Assembly (NCBI GenBank): GCA_029288195.1
Contig: JARFPR010000267.1
Location: 1-8,116, forward strand
Direction of reading: 5' to 3'
Length of the DNA: 8,116 bases
DNA from: Gammaproteobacteria bacterium
GTDB taxonomy: Bacteria > Pseudomonadota > Gammaproteobacteria > GCA-001735895
In this document: positions 1 to 5,384 of the stretch, piece after piece
Numbering within the stretch: the stretch's first letter is position 1
How the letters are laid out: each line of letters begins with the position of its first letter
Program-made: the position numbers and the translations under genes
Notes under the pieces: generated by a model
The model's database searches: none
Told to the model about the DNA's origin: nothing
The model's input: only the letters and a program-made list of their open reading frames with translations

Positions 1-56
1 AGCCCCAGTAAGGTTCCACTCAAAAACCAGGTGGATGTTCGCAGATTTTGTAGCAT
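1..56 (-). CDS. N-terminus of a probable S41 C-terminal processing peptidase (partial, cut by window edge)
   Basis: Only 18 codons are visible, read from an ATG at 56 toward position 1: MLQNLRTSTWFLSGTLLG. The residues look like the start of a signal peptide or signal anchor: a short N-region with one Arg, then a hydrophobic stretch from Trp10. A strong Shine-Dalgarno sequence (GGAGA at 66–62, five bases before the ATG) supports a real start. It lies in the same orientation as envC and 165 bp downstream of it. In Pseudomonas and many other gammaproteobacteria envC is followed by ctpA, a periplasmic S41 serine protease with a PDZ domain. The product call rests on that gene order, because no PDZ or catalytic residue is in view. 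Another exported protein is possible. Confidence 0.55.
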   Translation of the reverse strand, partial: MLQNLRTSTWFLSGTLLG

Positions 57-61
57 TCGAT

Positions 62-66
62 TCTCC
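62..66 (-). promoter_or_regulatory. Shine-Dalgarno site deciding the start of the edge gene
   Basis: On the minus strand GGAGA ends five bases before the ATG at 56–54. It is one of the clearest ribosome binding sites in the window and is the main reason for calling the short partial gene at the left edge real. Confidence 0.6.
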
Positions 67-221
67 GATAGGGCGCGCTGGCCGAAGTCGTGATTAAGTA
101 TTGTAGACCAGATAAGGTCGTATAAGTTGTAAACAGTTCAAAAGTTGGGGCCTGCAAAGCCTAATTCTACGGTAAAGTATTGGAATTTTCAGATTTATAC
201 GTATCGTTAGCCGAATCAGGA

Positions 222-1400
222 TCAACCCGAGGCAAACTTATTTTCCGCTTTACACCAGCCCGTGGGATTCTGCGGCCTGCCTTTTTTGCGAATCTCGAAA
301 TACAGCCCCGATTTGTTCTGACCGCCACTATTACCGATAGTACTGATGACATCGCCCGCTTCAACCCATTCACCGGCGGACTTATAGAGTGACTCGTTGT
401 GACCATAAAGTGATAAGTACGAATTACCGTGGTCAATAATCACCAGGTTGCCGAGGCCGCGAAGCCAGTCGGAAAATGCAATCCTGCCATGCGATACCGC
501 CTTGACCTGGCGACCATTGGGCGCCTCGATCACAATGCCCTGCCAGCGCAGTTCGGACTGTGGCTTGTTGCGACCAAAAAGTTTTTTAAGCTTGCCCTTG
601 ACGGGCCAGGCGAGTTTGCCTTTCAACTCTGCGAAGGCCTTCTGTGAAATTTCCGATTCAGGGGCGTCGACAAATATTTCCTCGATCGATTTGATCAGGT
701 TTTGTAACTGCGTGGCCTCGTCCTCAAGCCTGGAAAGGCTTCCGCCCTGCTGCTTTAGTTCTTTGTTGAGCGAACTAATGATCGTTTTGCGTTTACCGAG
801 ATCTACTTTCAGCCCCTTTATCTGTGTCTCCAGTGACTTTTGATTCTGCTCCAGCTCAAGTTGTGCCTGGTGTATCAGTTCTTCCGTAGCGATGATCTTG
901 TCGATATTTCGCTGCACGTCATTAATTAAAGCAACACGGGCATTCGAAAAATACTGGTAATAAACCAGGTTGCGTTGTAGCGCTTGTGGATTCTGTTGAG
1001 AAAACAATAGCTTGGCCCTTTCCTGGCGACCGAGGGTAAACGCAGCGTATACCTGTTCAGCGAGGTAATCATTCTCCTGGTCAAGCTTTTTTTGATGCTT
1101 CAAACGCGTAGCCCGCAATGCTTTGAGTTCGGACTTTTTAGCAGTGATTTTTTTATCCGTCGCGCTGATTTGTTGATTGACTTTGCCAATCTTGCGTTCA
1201 ACCGATTTAAGTTGTTTGGTATAGCTCGACTTGTTGTCTTCCTTGACATCGATGGACTTCTTTAGCTTGTCAATTTTACGCAGCAGGGTTTTGAGCTGCT
1301 TTTCCTTGGCCGACTTGTCGTCTGCCATCGATACCGTGTTAAACACCAGCAACGCAAGCATTAGCGACAACAACAGTTTACCCGGCAACGACCTAGACAT
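222..1400 (-). CDS. envC: EnvC-type murein hydrolase activator (degenerate LytM/M23 domain)
   Basis: This 392-residue protein is probably a periplasmic activator of the N-acetylmuramyl-L-alanine amidases (AmiA/AmiB class) that split septal peptidoglycan at division; in E. coli EnvC works with FtsEX. Residues 1–26 form a signal peptide, with likely cleavage after Ala26 (VSMA/DD). A long Lys/Glu/Gln-rich coiled coil spans about 30–245. A LytM domain covers about 263–383, and the protein ends just after the typical NPTGWC. The zinc ligands of active M23 peptidases are largely missing: the first motif reads RWQGIVIEAP (285–294) with no His or Asp ligand, and the last reads LYFEI with Tyr367 where active enzymes have His. 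Only LYGH (His334) remains. This marks the non-catalytic activator branch. The start at 1400 has only a weak ribosome site, but an in-frame stop lies five codons upstream and the signal peptide fits. It is divergent from the ArsR gene. Confidence 0.9.
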   Translation of the reverse strand: MSRSLPGKLLLSLMLALLVFNTVSMADDKSAKEKQLKTLLRKIDKLKKSIDVKEDNKSSYTKQLKSVERKIGKVNQQISATDKKITAKKSELKALRATRLKHQKKLDQENDYLAEQVYAAFTLGRQERAKLLFSQQNPQALQRNLVYYQYFSNARVALINDVQRNIDKIIATEELIHQAQLELEQNQKSLETQIKGLKVDLGKRKTIISSLNKELKQQGGSLSRLEDEATQLQNLIKSIEEIFVDAPESEISQKAFAELKGKLAWPVKGKLKKLFGRNKPQSELRWQGIVIEAPNGRQVKAVSHGRIAFSDWLRGLGNLVIIDHGNSYLSLYGHNESLYKSAGEWVEAGDVISTIGNSGGQNKSGLYFEIRKKGRPQNPTGWCKAENKFASG

Positions 1401-1431
1401 TGACTCGATGTTTATTCATAATCATTCTCTA

Positions 1432-1461
1432 ATATTAACGTTTGGTAATACACTTAATCAA
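1432..1461 (-). promoter_or_regulatory. Candidate sigma-70 promoter of envC
   Basis: On the minus strand TTGATT (1461–1456) and TAATAT (1437–1432) are separated by 18 bp. Each matches its consensus box at 4 of 6 bases. Transcription would start near 1425, leaving a leader of about 25 nt before the envC ATG. The -10 box lies inside an 8-bp palindrome, TAATATTA (1430–1437), in the spacer shared with the ArsR gene. Support is compositional only. Confidence 0.3.
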
Positions 1462-1794
1462 ATGAAAACTGAACCTATGGCGGTAATTGATGGCGAACAG
1501 CTGCTTGAGCGAGCCGCCGATATCGAAATTGCTTCACGCTCGCTCAAGGCCATGTCGCACCCGCTGCGACTGAAAATTCTGTGTACGCTTGGAAATCGCG
1601 AAGTCTGCGTGCAGGGTATCGTCGAAAATGTCGGTACTTCGCAAAGTAATATTTCGCAACATCTCGCCATTTTACGGGATAAAGGTATACTGTCGTCGCG
1701 CAAGGATGCGAACAAGGTTTTTTACCGTGTCGGTGATGAACGCACGCTGCGACTCATTGGAATGATGCAGGAAGTGTTTTGTACCGCCGACTGA
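1462..1794 (+). CDS. ArsR/SmtB-family regulator with SqrR/YgaV/BigR-like cysteine pair
   Basis: This 110-residue winged-helix repressor is probably cytoplasmic and DNA-binding. The core is typical of ArsR proteins: SLKAMSHPLRLKILCTL (27–43), recognition-helix region TSQSNISQHLAILRDKGIL (59–77), and a beta-wing ending KVFYRV (85–90). Cys41 (RLKILC) and Cys107 (EVFC near the C-terminus) sit where the persulfide sensors SqrR, BigR and E. coli YgaV have their two reactive cysteines. The classic arsenic site CVCDL is not kept: the sequence reads CVQGI, with one extra Cys49. I infer a sensor of sulfide or persulfide rather than a metal. The next gene is a rhodanese 35 bp away, the same pairing as ygaV-ygaP in E. 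coli. The ATG at 1462 was chosen over longer upstream in-frame starts, which run antisense through envC and add no domain. ATG 1477 is a possible alternative; neither has a strong Shine-Dalgarno sequence. It may regulate itself, envC, or both, from the 61-bp divergent spacer. Confidence 0.8.
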   Translation: MKTEPMAVIDGEQLLERAADIEIASRSLKAMSHPLRLKILCTLGNREVCVQGIVENVGTSQSNISQHLAILRDKGILSSRKDANKVFYRVGDERTLRLIGMMQEVFCTAD

Positions 1795-1829
1795 ATATTT
1801 ATCTTTAACGGCCTGTTTTTCCTGCTTTT

Positions 1830-2258
1830 ATGTTAACTCAAATTTCTGAATTTGCGGTCAATCATCCGTATCTGGTGATGGCCTTTGCGGTATTGCTGGC
1901 GTTGGTTTTTTTCAATGAAATGAAAATAGCCACCCAGCGTTTTGCGAGCCTCACCCCGGCCGCCGCAGTACAGTTGATGAATAAAGAGGATGTTGTCGTG
2001 CTTGATGTGCGCGAACCCTCGGAAACAGTCGGCGGGAAAATCGCCAGGGCGATCCAGATTCCGGTAGGGGCGGTAGCAAAACGCGTCGATGAACTGGAAA
2101 AATTTAAAGACAAGACCCTGCTGGTTTACTGTAAATCGGGCGCACGTGCCGGAATTGCCTGCAAGGAACTTAGCAAGAATGGATTCGACAAGGTTTACAG
2201 CCTGAATGGCGGCTTGTTGGCCTGGCAGGATGCCCACTTACCAGTGAGTAAAAAATAA
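1830..2258 (+). CDS. yibN: Membrane-anchored rhodanese-like protein, YibN type
   Basis: This 142-residue protein has one N-terminal membrane segment (about 12–29, HPYLVMAFAVLLALVFF) followed by a single rhodanese domain (about 41–138), which probably faces the cytoplasm. Visible rhodanese marks are VVVLDVREPSE with Asp59 and Arg61, the active-site loop CKSGARA starting at Cys101, and the C-terminal signature NGGLLAW (126–132). A six-residue loop with Cys and Arg is compatible with sulfurtransferase activity via a cysteine persulfide. As I recall it, E. coli YibN lacks this cysteine, so this copy may be the catalytically competent form. The N-terminus aligns well with YibN (…FVGRHPILS…), which supports the ATG at 1830 although no Shine-Dalgarno sequence precedes it. 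The gene lies 3 bp before secB, as part of the conserved yibN–secB–gpsA block. Cys111 is a second cysteine in the domain. The physiological substrate is unknown. Confidence 0.85.
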   Translation: MLTQISEFAVNHPYLVMAFAVLLALVFFNEMKIATQRFASLTPAAAVQLMNKEDVVVLDVREPSETVGGKIARAIQIPVGAVAKRVDELEKFKDKTLLVYCKSGARAGIACKELSKNGFDKVYSLNGGLLAWQDAHLPVSKK

Positions 2259-2261
2259 ACC

Positions 2262-2732
2262 ATGAACGAAACATCAGAAACCAAAAAGCAGTTTGGCATC
2301 CAGAAACTTTACATCAAGGATGCATCCTTTGAATCCCCGACATCTCCACAGTCGTTCAGTTTTAAAAAATGGAATCCGAAAATAGAAATGAATCTGACCA
2401 ACGATCAGGCGCATATCGATGGCGATGTTTACGAAGTCGTGCTAAGCGTTACCCTGACCGTATCGCATGAGGAAACTACCGCGTTCCTGGTCGAAGTTCA
2501 CCAGGCCGGCTTGTTCGAAATAACTGGATTTGACGATGAGCAAAAAAACATGCTGCTCGGTAGCCAGTGTATGAATATCCTGTTTCCCTACGCCCGAGAG
2601 GCGGTTTCGGATTTATCGGTACGCGGAGGCTTTCCTCCTCTGACCATGTCCCCGGTTAATTTTGATGCGCTTTATCAACAACACCTTCAGAAAAAGCAGG
2701 AGCAGCAGGGCGAATCCGGTGTACCGCATTAA
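2262..2732 (+). CDS. secB: Protein-export chaperone SecB
   Basis: At 156 residues it matches the usual SecB size (155 in E. coli). SecB is a cytoplasmic homotetramer that keeps preproteins unfolded and delivers them to SecA at the SecYEG translocon. Recognisable family segments are FGIQKLYIKDASFESP near the N-terminus, DVYEVVLSVTLTV in the middle, the ETTAFLVEVHQAGLF strand region, NILFPYAREAVSDLSVRGGFPPL, and the SPVNFDALYQQ helix start before a hydrophilic Gln-rich tail. The ATG follows the rhodanese stop by 3 bp; a weak GTGAG lies further upstream than ideal. Downstream gpsA starts 5 bp after the stop. secB next to gpsA is the standard gammaproteobacterial arrangement. In E. coli a glutaredoxin gene (grxC) lies between yibN and secB; here there is no room for it. 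Confidence 0.97.
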   Translation: MNETSETKKQFGIQKLYIKDASFESPTSPQSFSFKKWNPKIEMNLTNDQAHIDGDVYEVVLSVTLTVSHEETTAFLVEVHQAGLFEITGFDDEQKNMLLGSQCMNILFPYAREAVSDLSVRGGFPPLTMSPVNFDALYQQHLQKKQEQQGESGVPH

Positions 2733-2737
2733 GCCCG

Positions 2738-3730
2738 ATGACTGAAAACATTGCCGTGCTGGGTGCAGGATCCTGGGGGACTGCGCTCGCGATTCAATTA
2801 GCACGTAACGCATTGCAGATCAGGCTCTGGGGCCACGAGCCCGCTCAAATCGAACGTTTGCAGGCGCTGCGCGAAAATACGGACTATCTCCCCGGATTCA
2901 GGCTGGCTGACAATATTGAACCGGTTGCAAAGCTCGAACTCGCTGTTACCAATGCCCCTTTTCTGTTAATTGCAATTCCGAGCAAGGGATTTCGCAGCTT
3001 GCTGAAAGAAATAAAACCTTTGATAAGTGAAGACCAGGCCCTGTTCTGGGCCAGCAAGGGGTTTGAGATTGAAACCGGTATGCTATTGCATGAAGTCATC
3101 GATCAGGAATTGCCGCAACATCGCTATGGCGTGATCTCGGGTCCGACTTTCGCCATCGAGGTGGCGCGCGGACTACCAGCGGCAATCGCCTGCGCGGGTA
3201 ACGATGCCGGGACCACTGCGGCTTTTGCCGAGCGCCTTCGAGGCCACCATTTTCGTGCTTATACGACCGAGGATATCGTTGGTGTCGAGCTTGGCGGTGC
3301 CTTGAAAAACGTGCTCGCGATAGCGGTCGGGGTTGCCGACGGGCTGGGTTTCGGTGCCAATACGCGTGCTGCCCTGATGACGCGTGGGCTCTCGGAAATC
3401 ATGCGCCTCGGAACCAGTCTCGGCGCCCACCAGGAGACCATGATGGGATTGGCCGGGCTCGGCGATATCATCCTGACCTGTACTGACGATCAGAGTCGCA
3501 ATCGACGCTTCGGTTTGGCGTTGGGTAAGGGTAAGTCGGTGTCGCAGGCCGAAATCGAAGTCGGTCAAACCGTCGAAGGGCTGCGTGCGGCAAAAGCGAT
3601 CTATAACAAGGCGCAGCAGCTAGACCTCGACTTGCCGATTATTCAGGAAGTCTACCGCGTACTTTACGAGGGCAAAGATCCCCACGACGCGGTACGCGAC
3701 CTCGAAAACCGACCCCAGGGCCATGAATAA
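2738..3730 (+). CDS. gpsA: Glycerol-3-phosphate dehydrogenase [NAD(P)+]
   Basis: This 330-residue cytoplasmic enzyme reduces dihydroxyacetone phosphate to sn-glycerol 3-phosphate, the backbone for phospholipid synthesis. The N-terminal Rossmann fold shows GAGSWGTALA at 9–18. The family segments WASKGFE (104–110), SGPTFAIEVARGLPAA (134–149) and VELGGALKNVLAIAVG (183–198) are intact, with Lys190 as the expected catalytic lysine. They are followed by GLGFGANTRAALMTRGLSEI (202–221) and GLAGLGDIILTCT (237–249). Length and domain order are normal, and nothing essential is missing. The start lies 5 bp after the secB stop with no strong ribosome site of its own, so translation is probably coupled to secB. 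It ends 6 bp from the convergent trmL stop, leaving no space for a conventional terminator between them. Confidence 0.97.
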   Translation: MTENIAVLGAGSWGTALAIQLARNALQIRLWGHEPAQIERLQALRENTDYLPGFRLADNIEPVAKLELAVTNAPFLLIAIPSKGFRSLLKEIKPLISEDQALFWASKGFEIETGMLLHEVIDQELPQHRYGVISGPTFAIEVARGLPAAIACAGNDAGTTAAFAERLRGHHFRAYTTEDIVGVELGGALKNVLAIAVGVADGLGFGANTRAALMTRGLSEIMRLGTSLGAHQETMMGLAGLGDIILTCTDDQSRNRRFGLALGKGKSVSQAEIEVGQTVEGLRAAKAIYNKAQQLDLDLPIIQEVYRVLYEGKDPHDAVRDLENRPQGHE

Positions 3731-3736
3731 ACTGTC

Positions 3737-4216
3737 TTATTGACTGAATCCCTGTTGCCTCCAGGCTTCATAGACGGCGATTGCAACCGTATTTGACAGG
3801 TTCAAACTGCGCGAGGAGGGTGTCATCGGGATGCGTAGCTTTTGGTCACTATCCAGTGACATCAGAATTTCCGCGGGTAGACCTCGGCTTTCAGGGCCAA
3901 ATAAAAACGCATCTCCTGGACTGAAAGATGCCTCGCTATAGATTTTACTCGCTTTGGTGCTAAATGCATATAAGCGATTGAAATTATGAGAGTTTATGAA
4001 TTCCTGGTAACTGTTATAGCGGCTTGTATCGGCCCATTCGCGATAGTCGAGACCGGCGCGCCTCAATTGTTTATCGTCTAGTTTAAATCCCAGCGGTTCG
4101 ATCAAATGCAACTGAAATCCAGTATTTGCCGCAAGGCGCATGATATTGCCAGTATTTGGCGGGATTTCAGGTTCGAAAAGTACAATGTGCATCATATTGA
4201 AATTTATTTTAGCCAT
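3737..4216 (-). CDS. trmL: tRNA (cytidine/uridine(34)-2'-O)-methyltransferase TrmL
   Basis: This minimal SPOUT-family (knotted) methyltransferase is 159 residues long. In E. coli TrmL uses S-adenosylmethionine to methylate the 2'-OH of the wobble base in two tRNA-Leu isoacceptors. The SPOUT motifs are complete: EIPPNTGNIMRLAANTGF (17–34), FGPESRGLP (106–114), and IPMTPSSRSLNLSNTVAIAVYEAW (about 129–152), which forms the knot and cofactor pocket. The start is uncertain. Family members usually begin right at the MxIVLxEPEIPPNTGN strand, which favours the paired ATGs at 4195/4192 (residues 8 and 9), giving 151–152 residues. The predicted promoter would leave only about 11 nt before 4216, which also favours the inner start. 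Neither has a Shine-Dalgarno sequence. In E. coli trmL follows gpsA-cysE on the same strand; here it is inverted and cysE is absent. Confidence 0.95.
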   Translation of the reverse strand: MAKINFNMMHIVLFEPEIPPNTGNIMRLAANTGFQLHLIEPLGFKLDDKQLRRAGLDYREWADTSRYNSYQEFINSHNFNRLYAFSTKASKIYSEASFSPGDAFLFGPESRGLPAEILMSLDSDQKLRIPMTPSSRSLNLSNTVAIAVYEAWRQQGFSQ

Positions 4217-4233
4217 TAACTTGAATAAACCCC

Positions 4234-4263
4234 ACTATAGGCTAAAATTTCCAACAGTGACAA
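4234..4263 (-). promoter_or_regulatory. Probable sigma-70 promoter of trmL
   Basis: On the minus strand a TTGTCA box (4263–4258, 5 of 6 consensus bases) and TATAGT (4239–4234, 5 of 6) are separated by 18 bp. The predicted start is near 4227. It points directly at trmL and is the best promoter match I found in the window. Confidence 0.5.
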
Positions 4264-4324
4264 TAGGTTATGGCGATTACTTTAAGGAAACTCTAGGCTA
4301 TATCTCGATCAGAATGGAATCTAC

Positions 4325-4350
4325 AACTTTCGCGTATTACCGCGAAAGTT
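4325..4350. terminator. Perfect hairpin, possible terminator/attenuator or operator in the msh leader
   Basis: Two 10-base arms, AACTTTCGCG (4325–4334) and CGCGAAAGTT (4341–4350), are exact inverted repeats around the 6-nt loop TATTAC. On the plus strand the stem is followed by TTCTGTTT, so the RNA would carry an interrupted U-rich tract beginning in the stem itself, as in a moderate intrinsic terminator. The minus-strand side is less U-rich. No plus-strand gene ends just upstream, so the hairpin could stop readthrough from gpsA, attenuate the msh operon, end a small RNA, or be a DNA operator. Function is undecided. Confidence 0.45.
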
Positions 4351-4360
4351 TTCTGTTTGC

Positions 4361-4398
4361 AAAGGGACAGATGCCTGTTCTTGTGATGCCTGACCCCT
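4361..4398. repeat. REP-like imperfect palindrome with internal direct repeat
   Basis: The segment starts AAAGGGACAG (4361–4370) and ends CTGACCCCT (4390–4398). The ends pair as AGGG…CAG with CTG…CCCT around a 1x2 internal bulge. An 8-bp direct repeat GATGCCTG occurs at 4370–4377 and 4385–4392. The GGGACAG / CTGACCCC ends resemble small intergenic palindromes common in gammaproteobacteria, some of which are tied to REP-associated tyrosine transposases. Only one copy is in the window, so its repeat status cannot be confirmed here. Confidence 0.35.
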
Positions 4399-4419
4399 AG
4401 AGATTTAGTCATAACATTC

Positions 4420-4423
4420 GGAG
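4420..4423 (+). promoter_or_regulatory. Shine-Dalgarno site of mshI
   Basis: GGAG lies seven bases before GTG 4431. It decides the GTG start of mshI and contrasts with the weak ribosome sites of the upstream secB-region genes. Confidence 0.65.
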
Positions 4424-4430
4424 TAAGAAC

Positions 4431-5384
4431 GTGGGTCTGTTTTCGACAGCGAAAAACGAGTCTCAAATTGGCGTAGATTTTCTGCACGGTGGCGTCGCCG
4501 TAGCACAGGTACAGACCGGGAAGAAAAACCCTGGTGCCATCATCCGTAGCGATTTCGTTGAAGCTGCCGGTACGCCGGCCCAGGTTGAGGCGCTGAAAAA
4601 ATGGGTGCACGATCACAACCTGCAAAAGACCCCCTGTATTTGCCTGGTTGCCGACGATGACTGCGATATTTATCAGGTCGAAAAGCCCGAGGTCGATGAT
4701 TCCGAAATGATTCAGGCGGTTACCTGGAAAATTAAAGACCTGATCAACTATGACGTCACCAATGCGGTGGTCGATAGCTATCCAATGCCGGTTTCAAGCA
4801 AGAATAAACAGCAACAGGTGGGAGTAGTTGCAGCCCGCGAAACCGTCATCAGTAACTATGTCGAAAGTATCAAGACCTCGGCCCTGGAATTAGACGCGCT
4901 CGATGTTCATGAACTGGCACGTTGCAATCTTGAGGTCGTGCAGCGGTGCGCAGATGAAAGCCTGATGGTGCTTACCCTGACCTCGGACAAGGGGTTGCTA
5001 AGCGTGTATCACGACACTGATTTATACGTCTCGCGTGAGTTCATGATCGGTATCGATCAGCTGGAACTGGCTGCTAGTGGGGATGAAAGCGTCTTCGATG
5101 CATTGCAGCTCGAAATACAGCGTTCGCTGGATTATTTCGAAAGTTTTTACGGCATGGGTACGGTCACCAGGCTGCGGCTGTATCCACAGGTTGAAGCCAC
5201 CGAAAAAATGGCGATGTATATACAGGATTTTTCTAATTTTGATATCGAATTCCTCAGCTTCCCTGCTGCACATGGCGATTCGGCTATGGATACTCTGACT
5301 TCCGGTGATACCGACAAGAAACCGGTACTTGAACAGCAGTGCTTCCATGCTTACTGCGCCGCCTTGCGGGGCCTGAGCCTGTGA
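4431..5384 (+). CDS. mshI: MSHA pilus biogenesis protein MshI (PilM-like, actin-like fold)
   Basis: This 317-residue cytoplasmic protein is probably the PilM counterpart of the MSHA type IV pilus and should bind the N-terminal cytoplasmic tail of the next gene product at the inner membrane. No signal peptide or membrane helix is visible. IGVDFLHGGVAVAQV (13–27) resembles the first beta-hairpin of the actin-like fold, and EIQRSLDYFESFYG (228–241) is the signature shared by PilM, GspL-like and MshI proteins. Nucleotide-binding motifs are not clear enough to claim ATPase activity. The GTG start is preceded by a good GGAG, and homologues also begin close to MGLF. The gene opens the operon. mshH, which precedes mshI in Vibrio cholerae, is not present. 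Its stop overlaps the next start by 4 bp (GTGA). Confidence 0.88.
   Translation: MGLFSTAKNESQIGVDFLHGGVAVAQVQTGKKNPGAIIRSDFVEAAGTPAQVEALKKWVHDHNLQKTPCICLVADDDCDIYQVEKPEVDDSEMIQAVTWKIKDLINYDVTNAVVDSYPMPVSSKNKQQQVGVVAARETVISNYVESIKTSALELDALDVHELARCNLEVVQRCADESLMVLTLTSDKGLLSVYHDTDLYVSREFMIGIDQLELAASGDESVFDALQLEIQRSLDYFESFYGMGTVTRLRLYPQVEATEKMAMYIQDFSNFDIEFLSFPAAHGDSAMDTLTSGDTDKKPVLEQQCFHAYCAALRGLSL

Noticed and set aside
57..221. tRNA, terminator or small gene in the gap between the edge gene and envC
   Set aside because: No cloverleaf, no stem followed by a T-run and no frame with a ribosome site; only a trivial GACC/GGTC 4-bp stem near 107–120.
222..1400. EnvC as an active M23 metallopeptidase
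   Set aside because: The first zinc-ligand motif and the last histidine are replaced (RWQGIVIEAP, LYFEI), as in non-catalytic amidase activators.
1400..1422. TTGACT (1400–1405) with CATAAT (1417–1422) as a plus-strand promoter for the ArsR gene
   Set aside because: The boxes are only 11 bp apart, too close for sigma-70; no other convincing plus-strand pair was found.
1231..1461. Longer version of the ArsR gene starting at 1231 (187 residues)
   Set aside because: The extra 77 codons run antisense through envC, show no domain, and family members start close to the 1462 ATG.
4140..4400. Plus-strand open frame of 86 codons upstream of mshI
   Set aside because: It is largely antisense to trmL, crosses the hairpin and the REP-like element, and shows no ribosome site or protein-like composition.
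4260..4430. Sigma-70 or sigma-54 promoter for mshI
   Set aside because: TATATC near 4290 and a weak TTGTGA/TTTAGT pair near 4381–4409 lack good partner boxes, and no -24/-12 (TGGCAC…TTGC) element was seen.
5339..5380. ATG start at 5339 for the PilN-like gene
   Set aside because: It would put 14 residues before the INLYQ peptide, which belongs at the extreme N-terminus; GTG 5381 in the GTGA overlap fits better.
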